Below, piece by piece: positions 1 through 5,747 of a DNA stretch of 5,904 bases. Both the position numbers and the translations under genes were made by a program. The notes beneath the pieces are model-generated. The model was given only the letters and a program-made list of their open reading frames with translations, was not told the DNA's origin and made no database searches. Source of the DNA: Candidatus Latescibacteria bacterium 4484_181 (lineage in GTDB: Bacteria; Latescibacterota; MVCY01); contig MVCY01000094.1 of the NCBI GenBank assembly GCA_002049985.1, positions 1-5,904 of the forward strand, given 5' to 3'. Numbering within the stretch: the first letter of the stretch is position 1; each line of letters opens with the position of its first letter.

Positions 1-389
1 GCCCCCTCCTCGCCACCGCTTATGCCAGTACCGATGAAGACAAGGCCTTCAGACTCTGCTTGCTTAACTCTTCTTTCGGTGTCTTCAAAATGAGAATTTC
101 CACCTTCAATGACGATATCCCCTGGAGAAAGATAGGAAAATAGTTCTCTTAGGAAAGCGTCCACTTTGCCGGCCGGAATCATTATCCAGATGGCCTTCTT
201 TCCGTCGCCGAAACAGTTCACGAGATCCTGAAGTGAAGAGGCGACTTTTATCCCCTGTGAAGAGGCCTTCTCCAGTGTTCCTGGATCAAGATCGTACCCT
301 ACCACATCAATATGCTTGTCCAAAAGATTCAAAGATAAACTTCTACCCATAGGACCTAACCCAACCATGCCAATTCTGTTTACCTCCAT
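1..389 (-). CDS. gnd: 6-phosphogluconate dehydrogenase, N-terminal part (cut by window edge)
   Basis: This is the first ~129 residues of a 6-phosphogluconate dehydrogenase, the cytosolic enzyme that oxidatively decarboxylates 6-phosphogluconate to ribulose 5-phosphate. The N-terminal Rossmann domain opens with IGMVGLGPMG (dinucleotide-binding GxGxxG). Further on come GDIVIEGGNSHFEDT and, near the cut, FIGTGISGGEEGA, which match the substrate- and cofactor-contacting segments of Gnd. The second strand ends in YDLDP where NADP-dependent enzymes carry N-R-S/T, so NAD preference is inferred. I chose the ATG at 389 because it gives the same short lead (five residues before IG) as E. coli Gnd and lies well downstream of a strong Shine-Dalgarno; an in-frame ATG at 398 is the alternative but almost abuts that site. 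It follows the SDR gene by 16 nt, so co-transcription is expected. The C-terminal domain is outside the window. Confidence 0.88.
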   Translation of the reverse strand, partial: MEVNRIGMVGLGPMGRSLSLNLLDKHIDVVGYDLDPGTLEKASSQGIKVASSLQDLVNCFGDGKKAIWIMIPAGKVDAFLRELFSYLSPGDIVIEGGNSHFEDTERRVKQAESEGLVFIGTGISGGEEG

Positions 390-396
390 TTCCGCC

Positions 397-408
397 ATCA
401 CCTCCTTA
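397..408 (-). promoter_or_regulatory. Extended Shine-Dalgarno of gnd, overlapping the SDR stop codon
   Basis: Read on the minus strand this is TAAGGAGGTGAT, a 12-nt stretch perfectly complementary to the usual 3' end of bacterial 16S rRNA (ending GATCACCTCCTTA). Its first three bases are the TAA stop of the upstream SDR gene, so termination and re-initiation are probably coupled. The ATG at 389 sits 7 nt beyond the end of the full match, a workable distance, whereas the ATG at 398 overlaps the site itself. This decides the start assigned to gnd. Confidence 0.7.
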
Positions 409-1224
409 GACTCCCGAAAATGCATTGAACCCTCCGTCAATTGGGATGACTGTTCCGGTGACAAAACGACTGGCATCAGAGGCAAGCCAAATGCAAGCAC
501 CGATTAGCTCTTCTGGCTCACCAAACCTTCCCATAGGAGTATGGGCAATAATGGTCTTACCTCTGGCGGTCAAATTCCCTGTTTCATCCAAAAGGAGATA
601 ACGGTTCTGTTCAGTAAGGAAAAATCCTGGGGCAAGAGCATTTACCCTTATTTTTCTGTTGTATTCTTGGGCAAAATGGACAGCCAGCCATTTGGTGAAG
701 TTACTCACTGCTGCTTTGGCAGCCGAGTAGCCTGGTATTCTGGTCAAAGGACGGAAGGCGCTCATAGAGGAGATATTAATGATCGAACCACCTCCTCCAT
801 TTTTTACCATGCTCTCTCCAAACACCTGACAGGGGAAGATGGCCCCGCCAAAAAGATTCAAGGCCACGACCTTTTCTAACCCCTCAATGGGCAGGTCAAA
901 GAAGCTCATTTCTGTAGAGGTTGTCGCATCCTTTATATTTCCACCAGCAGCGTTCACTAATATGTCCACCTGGCCAAAGTCCTTCATCACCTGGTCGTGG
1001 CAGGCTTTTATCTTTTGGGGATCCAGCACATCTATATAGTACCCTTTGGCTTCTACCTGGTCCCTTAAGAGCTTCTTCACCACATCGACAGTCTCCTTGA
1101 TGTCGCATATGGCTATTTGGGCTCCTGCTTTTCCCAATCCCTTGGCGATCACCGACCCCAGCACGCCTGCTCCTCCGGTAATCACCACCTTTTTGCCCTT
1201 GAGAGCGAATATTTCCAAATCCAT
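406..1224 (-). CDS. SDR-family oxidoreductase, D-mannonate oxidoreductase (UxuB/YjmF)-like
   Basis: A complete 272-residue classical short-chain dehydrogenase. It shows the cofactor motif TGGAGVLG (residues 16-23), an acidic D41 at the end of the second strand (typical of NAD preference), NAAG (91-94), and a full catalytic set N123, S153, Y166 and K170 in YSAAK. The stretches GYSAAKAAVSNFTKWLAVHF, RVNALAPGFF and the ending IPIDGGFNAFSGV resemble, from memory, the fructuronate reductase (D-mannonate oxidoreductase) group of SDRs known as UxuB or YjmF in Bacillus. These interconvert D-fructuronate and D-mannonate. Gluconate 5-dehydrogenase is a close alternative, so the substrate is uncertain while the family is firm. 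The ATG has AGGGAG 6 nt upstream. The next gene is a 6-phosphogluconate dehydrogenase, which supports a role in cytosolic sugar-acid catabolism. The upstream neighbour is rpsS, an unexpected pairing. Confidence 0.88.
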   Translation of the reverse strand: MDLEIFALKGKKVVITGGAGVLGSVIAKGLGKAGAQIAICDIKETVDVVKKLLRDQVEAKGYYIDVLDPQKIKACHDQVMKDFGQVDILVNAAGGNIKDATTSTEMSFFDLPIEGLEKVVALNLFGGAIFPCQVFGESMVKNGGGGSIINISSMSAFRPLTRIPGYSAAKAAVSNFTKWLAVHFAQEYNRKIRVNALAPGFFLTEQNRYLLLDETGNLTARGKTIIAHTPMGRFGEPEELIGACIWLASDASRFVTGTVIPIDGGFNAFSGV

Positions 1225-1262
1225 TTAATTCTCCCTATAACAAAATGCCTCCAGCAGTCAGT
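1225..1262 (-). other. rpsS-SDR spacer with two ribosome-binding sites, one orphan
   Basis: Read on the minus strand, the 38-nt spacer holds a strong GGAGG at 1252-1248 followed by CATTTTG, and then AGGGAG at 1236-1231 which serves the SDR ATG at 1224. The first site has no usable start codon: the only nearby TTG (1243-1241) is followed by TTA and then a TAG stop. Its position just after the rpsS stop is where the rplV ribosome-binding site normally lies in S10 operons. I infer that this is the leftover rplV leader and that the sequence changes origin near 1240. No hairpin terminator is visible between rpsS and the SDR gene. Confidence 0.5.
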
Positions 1263-1556
1263 TTATCTCTTCTTCTTTGTCTCTGTTCGCTCGGCCAGCT
1301 TTCCTCCGTGACTGCGGAAGGTGCGAGTGGGAGCAAATTCACCCAGTTTATGGCCCACCATATTCTCAGTAATATAGACAGGAATGAATTTGTTTCCGTT
1401 ATGCACCGCCAGCGTATAGCCCACGAACTCTGGGGAGATTGTCGAACGTCTGGCCCAAGTTTTGATAACCTTTTTCTCCCCTGTCTGGCCTAATTTCTGA
1501 ATCTTCTTAAGGAGCTTGGGATCGATGTAAGGTCCCTTCTTAACAGAACGTCCCAT
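1263..1556 (-). CDS. rpsS: 30S ribosomal protein S19
   Basis: A complete 97-residue S19, of normal family length (about 90-95). It begins MGRSVKKGPYID and carries the hallmark segments RRSTISPEFVGYTLAVHNG, VYITENMVGHKLGEFAPTR and TFRSHGG. S19 binds with S13 in the head of the 30S subunit, near the intersubunit bridges. The ATG lies 6 nt after the rplB stop, and its Shine-Dalgarno (AGGAGAGGG) is formed by the last codons of rplB, so the two are translationally coupled. In standard S10 operons rplV follows; here an unrelated SDR gene follows instead. Confidence 0.97.
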   Translation of the reverse strand: MGRSVKKGPYIDPKLLKKIQKLGQTGEKKVIKTWARRSTISPEFVGYTLAVHNGNKFIPVYITENMVGHKLGEFAPTRTFRSHGGKLAERTETKKKR

Positions 1557-1562
1557 CTGCTA

Positions 1563-2387
1563 TTACCCTCTCCTCTGAATTATCAGTTTATCGGATGGTT
1601 TCCCTTTCTTTCTCGTCTTATATCCCTTTGTGGGTTTACCCCACGGTGTACACGGATGTCTACCGCCGGAGCTCTTGCCCTCTCCGCCCCCCATAGGATG
1701 ATCAACGGGGTTTTTTGCCACACCTCTGGTCTTTGGCCTCCGTCCCAACCATCTGGCCCTACCTGCTTTGCCTAACTGGATATTCCCATGGTCTATATTG
1801 CTAACTTGTCCCACAGTGGCATAGCAGTCCAGGCTTACTGCCCGCACCTCCCCAGAGGGCAATTTCAACTGCGCATAGTCCCCCTCCTTTGCCATCAGTC
1901 GTATCGATGCGCCTGCTCCTCGCCCCAACTGTGCCCCCTTACCCGGGATCAGTTCAACACAGTGAATCACCGCACCCAGAGGAATTCTCCTTAAGGGCAG
2001 AGAATTGCCCACCTTGGCTTCAGCGTCTTCTCCTGATACAACTACATCGTTGACCTTCAATCCTATCGGGGCAATAATATACCTCTTCTCTCCGTCGGCA
2101 TAGACCAATAAAGCTATCCAGGCCGATCGATTGGGGTCATATTCAATAGAACGCACCCGAGCAGGGATTCCCCTCTTATCCCTTTTAAAATCCACAATCC
2201 GCAGCAAGCGTTTATGCCCTCCTCCTCTGTGCCTTGAGGTAATTCTGCCCAAGTTATTTCTTCCTCCCGATTTTTTCACCGCCACAAGTAACGACTTTTC
2301 GGGCTCAGTCTGTGTCAGCTCTTTAAGCGACAGACTTGTCTTAAATCTGAGTCCAGGAGTGACTGGCTTGTATTTTTTGATCGGCAC
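1563..2387 (-). CDS. rplB: 50S ribosomal protein L2
   Basis: L2, 274 residues from a GTG start, matching the usual length and the usual N-terminus (IKKYKPVTPG right after the start). The peptidyl-transferase-proximal segment NPVDHPMGGGEGKSSGG is present, with the conserved histidine (the position of E. coli H229) at residue 230. The C-terminus GYKTRKKGKPSDKLIIQRRG is typical. L2 is a primary 23S rRNA-binding protein required for subunit association and peptidyl transfer. I chose the GTG at 2387 over the in-frame TTG at 2405: TTG would add six non-family residues, while AGGAGG lies 9 nt upstream of the GTG. That ribosome-binding site is inside the last codons of the rplW remnant, whose stop (2394-2392) lies just ahead of this start. 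Confidence 0.96.
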   Translation of the reverse strand: MPIKKYKPVTPGLRFKTSLSLKELTQTEPEKSLLVAVKKSGGRNNLGRITSRHRGGGHKRLLRIVDFKRDKRGIPARVRSIEYDPNRSAWIALLVYADGEKRYIIAPIGLKVNDVVVSGEDAEAKVGNSLPLRRIPLGAVIHCVELIPGKGAQLGRGAGASIRLMAKEGDYAQLKLPSGEVRAVSLDCYATVGQVSNIDHGNIQLGKAGRARWLGRRPKTRGVAKNPVDHPMGGGEGKSSGGRHPCTPWGKPTKGYKTRKKGKPSDKLIIQRRG

Positions 2388-2391
2388 CCTG

Positions 2392-2505
2392 CTAAACCTC
2401 CTCAAATAACTCTATCCTGTCTCCTTGCTTTAGGGTAACAATAGCCTTTTTCCGGTCCGGTCTTCTTCCCTCAAATCTCCCAAATCGCTTAGGTTTACCC
2501 CTCCT
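2392..2505 (-). pseudogene. rplW: 50S ribosomal protein L23, C-terminal fragment only
   Basis: Directly after the rplD TGA and in the same frame, 37 codons encode the L23 C-terminus: GKPKRFGRFEGRRPDRKKAI followed by VTLKQGDRIELFEEV and a TAG stop. Full L23 is about 95-100 residues, so roughly the first 60 are missing. Those include most of the globular fold that binds 23S rRNA at the tunnel exit and docks trigger factor and SRP. The remnant has no start codon. The sequence just after the rplD stop (GAAGGAGGGG, read on the minus strand) looks like the ribosome-binding site of the lost rplW start, joined straight to the middle of the gene. The surviving part is free of stops and still provides the rplB ribosome-binding site. 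Position between rplD and rplB is exactly where rplW belongs. L23 is essential, so either a complete copy exists elsewhere or this junction is an assembly error. Confidence 0.9.
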
Positions 2506-3141
2506 TCATCCTAATAGTACCCCCTTGATCTCCTCCAATCCGCTCTTAGTTAAGAGTAACATCTTCGAGTCTAGCAAGTCATAAGCACAAACATCCTTAG
2601 CTAACTTCAGCCTGAGATAGGGAAGGTTACGACAAGACTTTGTGAGTGCGTCAGACTTATTTCCAGCTAAAAACAACACTTTCTGACCGTCTTCGATCCC
2701 CACCGCTCTGAGCAGCTCTACGATCTTCCTGGTTTTCGGTTCCGAAACAGAGGGTTCTTCGATCACTATTATCTGTCCCTCTTTTGCCTTTAAGGAGAGA
2801 GCGGATTTCAAAGCCAAACGTTTCAGTTTTTTTGTCACCTTCAAATGATAGGAATGGGGATGGGGGCCAAAGGATACACCGCCCCCCACCCAGATGGGAG
2901 ATGCAGATGTCCCTGCTCTAGCTCTTCCAGTCCCTTTCTGTCGCCAGGGCTTGCGGCCGCTTGCTTTTACATCCGAACGCCCCTTAGTGGAAGCGGTTCC
3001 CTGCCTGCGATTGGTTAAGTATGCCTTCACCGCCATCCACAGGGCGTGGCGGTGGGGCTGTATGCCAAATATCTCCTCCGGCAATTGCACGGTCCCCGCT
3101 TCCCGTCCTTCCGGTGTAAGAACTTTAACTGCTGTGCTCAT
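2506..3141 (-). CDS. rplD: 50S ribosomal protein L4
   Basis: A complete 211-residue L4 (the family is about 200-210). The globular N-terminus is interrupted by the conserved extended loop at residues ~63-98 (RKPWRQKGTGRARAGTSASP, then WVGGGVSFGPHPHSY), which reaches the constriction of the peptide exit tunnel. The C-terminal half carries SALSLKAKEGQIIVIEE and a normal ending. L4 binds 23S rRNA and, in E. coli, also represses its own S10 operon; no S10-type leader is visible here because rpsJ follows fusA closely. The ATG has AAGGA a few nt upstream and lies 22 nt after the rplC stop. The gene ends with TGA, after which the headless rplW begins in the same frame. Confidence 0.96.
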   Translation of the reverse strand: MSTAVKVLTPEGREAGTVQLPEEIFGIQPHRHALWMAVKAYLTNRRQGTASTKGRSDVKASGRKPWRQKGTGRARAGTSASPIWVGGGVSFGPHPHSYHLKVTKKLKRLALKSALSLKAKEGQIIVIEEPSVSEPKTRKIVELLRAVGIEDGQKVLFLAGNKSDALTKSCRNLPYLRLKLAKDVCAYDLLDSKMLLLTKSGLEEIKGVLLG

Positions 3142-3163
3142 ACTGTTCCTTGTTTTTCTATGT

Positions 3164-3538
3164 TTAACAGGTACTGCGTCTTATAAAAAGAATTCCATTT
3201 CTGGGACCAGGTACGCCACCTTTAACTACTATTAAATTCCTTTCTGAGTCAATTTCAAGCACCTCTAGATTTTTCACAGTTATCTTCTCGGCACCCATTC
3301 TGCCAGCCATCCGCTGTCCTTTCCACACTCGTGAGGGTGAAGAGGCAGCCCCGATAGAACCGGGCGCTCGATGCCGATCCGATTGGCCGTGGGTCTTAGG
3401 CCCCCCGGCAAAACCCCATCTTTTAACCCCGCCAGCAAAACCTCTACCCTTGGACACCCCCTGGATGTCTACCTTTTCTCCCACCTTAAAGATCTTTACA
3501 TTGACCCAGTCTCCAGGTTTGAACTCCCCTTTTTCATC
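3164..3538 (-). pseudogene. rplC: 50S ribosomal protein L3, C-terminal part only
   Basis: An open frame of 124 codons starts immediately after the rpsJ TAA and encodes the C-terminal part of L3. It opens EFKPGDWVNVKIFKVGEKVD, runs through GVSKGRGFAGGVKRWGF, GPKTHGQSDRHRAPGSIG and WKGQRMAGRMG, and ends ERNLIVVKGGVPGPRNGILF. Full L3 is about 205-215 residues, so some 85-90 N-terminal residues are missing, together with the rpsJ-rplC spacer. L3 is a core 23S-binding protein whose central loop approaches the peptidyl-transferase centre. The only in-frame candidate start is a GTG at 3484, inside the conserved core, which would give 106 residues; I do not regard it as a real start. An ATG at 3537-3535 is out of frame and hits a stop quickly. 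The surviving frame is undamaged, so the loss is one clean junction near 3538-3541. Confidence 0.92.
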
Positions 3539-3847
3539 TTATACCTTAACCTCTACATCCACTCCTGTGGGCAGATCTAACTTCATCAATGCATCCACAG
3601 TTTGAGGTGTTGAGTCGTAGATTTCGATCAACCTCTTATGAATTCTCATCTCGAATTGCTCACGAGATTTTTTGTCTATATTGGGAGAGCGAAGTACAGT
3701 GTAGACTGTTCTTTTGGTAGGCAGAGGAATAGGACCCAACACCCTGGCTCCGCTTCTTTTCACGGTTCGGATTATATCATCGACCGAACGGTCCAACATC
3801 GCATGGTCATAGGCCTTAAGTCTAATCCTGATTTTCTGAGTTGCCAC
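3539..3847 (-). CDS. rpsJ: 30S ribosomal protein S10 / NusE
   Basis: A complete 102-residue S10 from a GTG start. It shows KIRIRLKAYDHAMLD at the N-terminus, LGPIPLPTKRTVYTVLRSP, the long-loop segment DKKSREQFEMRIHKRLIEI, and the ending DLPTGVDVEVKV. S10 sits in the 30S head and, as NusE, joins NusB in antitermination complexes. GAGG lies 7 nt upstream of the GTG. The first 26 nt overlap, in another frame, the apparent 3' end of fusA; I interpret that overlap as a product of the fusA truncation rather than a genuine gene overlap. The TAA stop is followed without any spacer by the headless rplC. Confidence 0.97.
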   Translation of the reverse strand: MATQKIRIRLKAYDHAMLDRSVDDIIRTVKRSGARVLGPIPLPTKRTVYTVLRSPNIDKKSREQFEMRIHKRLIEIYDSTPQTVDALMKLDLPTGVDVEVKV

Positions 3848-5747
3848 TTATCGACCTCGGAACTACTGCGGTGATCACCTGGGCATCAGGACGAGAGGAT
3901 ATCCCCACGATGCGTCCCCGTCTGGAGTTAAGGTCGCCGATAACCTCTCCCACATAGTTCTCTGGCACGATGATCTCCACATCCATCACTGGTTCTAACA
4001 GGTAAGGGTCGGCTTTTCTCGCCCCTTCTCTGAAGGCAATAGCTCCCGCCATCTTAAAAGCAATCTCAGAGGAATCTACCTCATGATAAGAGCCGTCGTA
4101 TAGGGTTATCTTCACATCCTCCACAGGGTAGCCTGCCAGAACCCCGCTGGCCATTGCCTCCCTTACTCCCTCTGCCACGGCAGGAATGTACTCTCGGGGT
4201 ATGGCTCCCCCGACTATTTTGTCTTCGAAGATAAAACCTGAACCTGGCTCGGAGGGTTCCAGCTTGAGCCATACATGGCCGTATTGCCCCCTTCCTCCCG
4301 ACTGTCGAATAAATTTACCCTCGCTGTTAACAGCTTTTCGTATCGACTCTTTGTACGCCACCTGGGGACTGCCAACATTGGCCTGGACCTTGAACTCCCG
4401 AGACAGGCGGTCAGTGATGATTTCCAGATGCAGTTCTCCCATACCTCCAATCAAGGTCTGACCTGTCTCCTCGCTAAAAGAGACATTGAAAGTGGGGTCC
4501 TCTTCAGTCAGTTTCTGAAGCGCATCTTCCAGCTGCTGCTGATCCGCCTTTGTCTTGGGCTCAATGGCGACGTAGACCACCGGTTTGGCAAACTCCATTG
4601 ACTCTAGAACAAGCGGATGTCTCTCGTCACACAAAGTGTCACCCGTCTTCGTGCCCTTCAAACCCACGGCGGCAGCGATATCTCCGGCATATAGCTCTTC
4701 TCTATCCTCCCTTTTGTTGGCATGCATCTGAAGGATACGGCTGAGCCTCTCCTTCCTCCCGAGGGAGGGGTTGTAAACATAGGAACCTGCTTTCAACACG
4801 CCTGAGTAGACCCGCAAGAAGGTCAACCGTCCCACATAGGGATCCGTCATAACCTTAAAAGCAAGAGAACACAAAGGCTGATCATCAGAAGGTCTCCTTC
4901 TCACCTGTTCCCCCGTCACGGGGTGCTTCCCAACTATATCTCCCACATCCAAAGGAGACGGCAAATAGTCCACCACTCCATCCAACAGCCGCTGGATCCC
5001 CACCGCCTTACGCAGGGCAGCTCTAATCTGTGCCGGGGCAATCTCTTTGCCATCAAGAAAGCTCTCCATAAGGTGGTCATCGTAGTCGGACAGGGCTTCT
5101 AACATCTGCTCTCGATATCGTTCCGCCCGAGGCTTTAGATCTTCAGGGATAGGATTCTCTGTGAAGACTACTCCAGAGGTCTCCTCTTGATAAGTGACAG
5201 CTCTCATGGTAATAAGATCGATCACACCTGTGAATATATCGCCGGAGCCAATGGGTAACTGCACGGGCACAAAGTTCCTCCCCAACCTCTCCCTTAACAT
5301 ATCCAATACATAATAGAAGCTGGCACCCACTCTGTCCATTTTGTTTATGAATGTAAGCCTGGGTATATTATATCGGTCTGCTTGCCGCCACACCGTTTCT
5401 GACTGAGGTTCCACTCCCCCAACGGCACAGAAGATCCCGATGGCTCCGTCCAGTACTCGAAGGGACCTCTCTACCTCGGCTGTGAAATCCACATGTCCGG
5501 GGGTATCGATGATGTTTATGCGGTGGCCCCTCCAGAAGCAGGTTGTTGCTGCTGAGGTGATGGTGATACCCCGTTCTTTCTCCTGCTCCATCCAGTCCAT
5601 CGTTGCTGAACCCTCATCCACCTCCCCCATTCTGTGGAGTCTACCAGTGTAGTAGAGGATCCTCTCGGTCGTTGTAGTCTTGCCGGCGTCAATATGTGCA
5701 ATAATACCGATATTGCGGGTATTTTCAAGCGAATACTCTCTGGGCAT
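3822..5747 (-). CDS. fusA: Elongation factor G, with an internal deletion and a lost C-terminus
   Basis: EF-G is the GTPase that drives tRNA-mRNA translocation on the ribosome. G1 AHIDAGKT (17-24), G2 RGITI (59-63), G3 DTPGH (81-85) and G4 NKMD (135-138) are intact, followed by the G' insert, domain II, domain III, domain IV (GGRGQYGHVW, HEVDSSE) and most of domain V (NYVGEVIGDLNSRRGRI). Length is 641 residues against a usual ~690-700. Two lesions explain the deficit. Between V249 and G250 (near 5000) the frame jumps from RKAV to GIQRLLDGVVDYLPSPLDV, skipping about 17 residues that in homologues include the PVxxGSA strand and the G5 motif. After VVP at residue 630 (3858) the normal end (LAEMFGYATDLRS and onward, ~45 residues) is absent; the frame runs through the rpsJ ribosome-binding site and stops inside rpsJ. 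The last 11 residues are therefore spurious. The ATG start is secure by homology, with only a weak GGAA upstream. As written, the protein should not be a working translocase. Confidence 0.95.
   Translation of the reverse strand: MPREYSLENTRNIGIIAHIDAGKTTTTERILYYTGRLHRMGEVDEGSATMDWMEQEKERGITITSAATTCFWRGHRINIIDTPGHVDFTAEVERSLRVLDGAIGIFCAVGGVEPQSETVWRQADRYNIPRLTFINKMDRVGASFYYVLDMLRERLGRNFVPVQLPIGSGDIFTGVIDLITMRAVTYQEETSGVVFTENPIPEDLKPRAERYREQMLEALSDYDDHLMESFLDGKEIAPAQIRAALRKAVGIQRLLDGVVDYLPSPLDVGDIVGKHPVTGEQVRRRPSDDQPLCSLAFKVMTDPYVGRLTFLRVYSGVLKAGSYVYNPSLGRKERLSRILQMHANKREDREELYAGDIAAAVGLKGTKTGDTLCDERHPLVLESMEFAKPVVYVAIEPKTKADQQQLEDALQKLTEEDPTFNVSFSEETGQTLIGGMGELHLEIITDRLSREFKVQANVGSPQVAYKESIRKAVNSEGKFIRQSGGRGQYGHVWLKLEPSEPGSGFIFEDKIVGGAIPREYIPAVAEGVREAMASGVLAGYPVEDVKITLYDGSYHEVDSSEIAFKMAGAIAFREGARKADPYLLEPVMDVEIIVPENYVGEVIGDLNSRRGRIVGISSRPDAQVITAVVPRSISGNSENQD

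Noticed and set aside
541..879. Plus-strand open frame of 112 codons
   Set aside because: It lies wholly opposite the well-conserved SDR gene, resembles no known family and has no independent support; a shadow frame.
2388..2405. TTG at 2405 as the start of rplB
   Set aside because: It would add six residues outside the L2 family N-terminus and would consume the AGGAGG that properly serves the GTG at 2387.
2131..2409. Plus-strand open frame of 92 codons
   Set aside because: It is the complement of rplB, with low-complexity leucine/serine-rich content and no ribosome-binding support.
3164..3484. A short functional L3 started from the GTG at 3484
   Set aside because: The GTG lies inside the conserved L3 core, with no suitable Shine-Dalgarno just upstream, and codes for the usual internal V-G-E-K segment.
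3822..3847. Genuine 26-nt overlap of fusA and rpsJ
   Set aside because: The last 11 residues of the EF-G frame are unlike any EF-G end and are simply rpsJ leader and coding sequence read in another frame.
3822..5747. A divergent EF-G paralogue (EF-G2 type) with naturally reduced length
   Set aside because: All retained regions are close to canonical EF-G and the gaps are abrupt, removing conserved motifs; a natural paralogue would show diffuse divergence rather than two sharp cuts.
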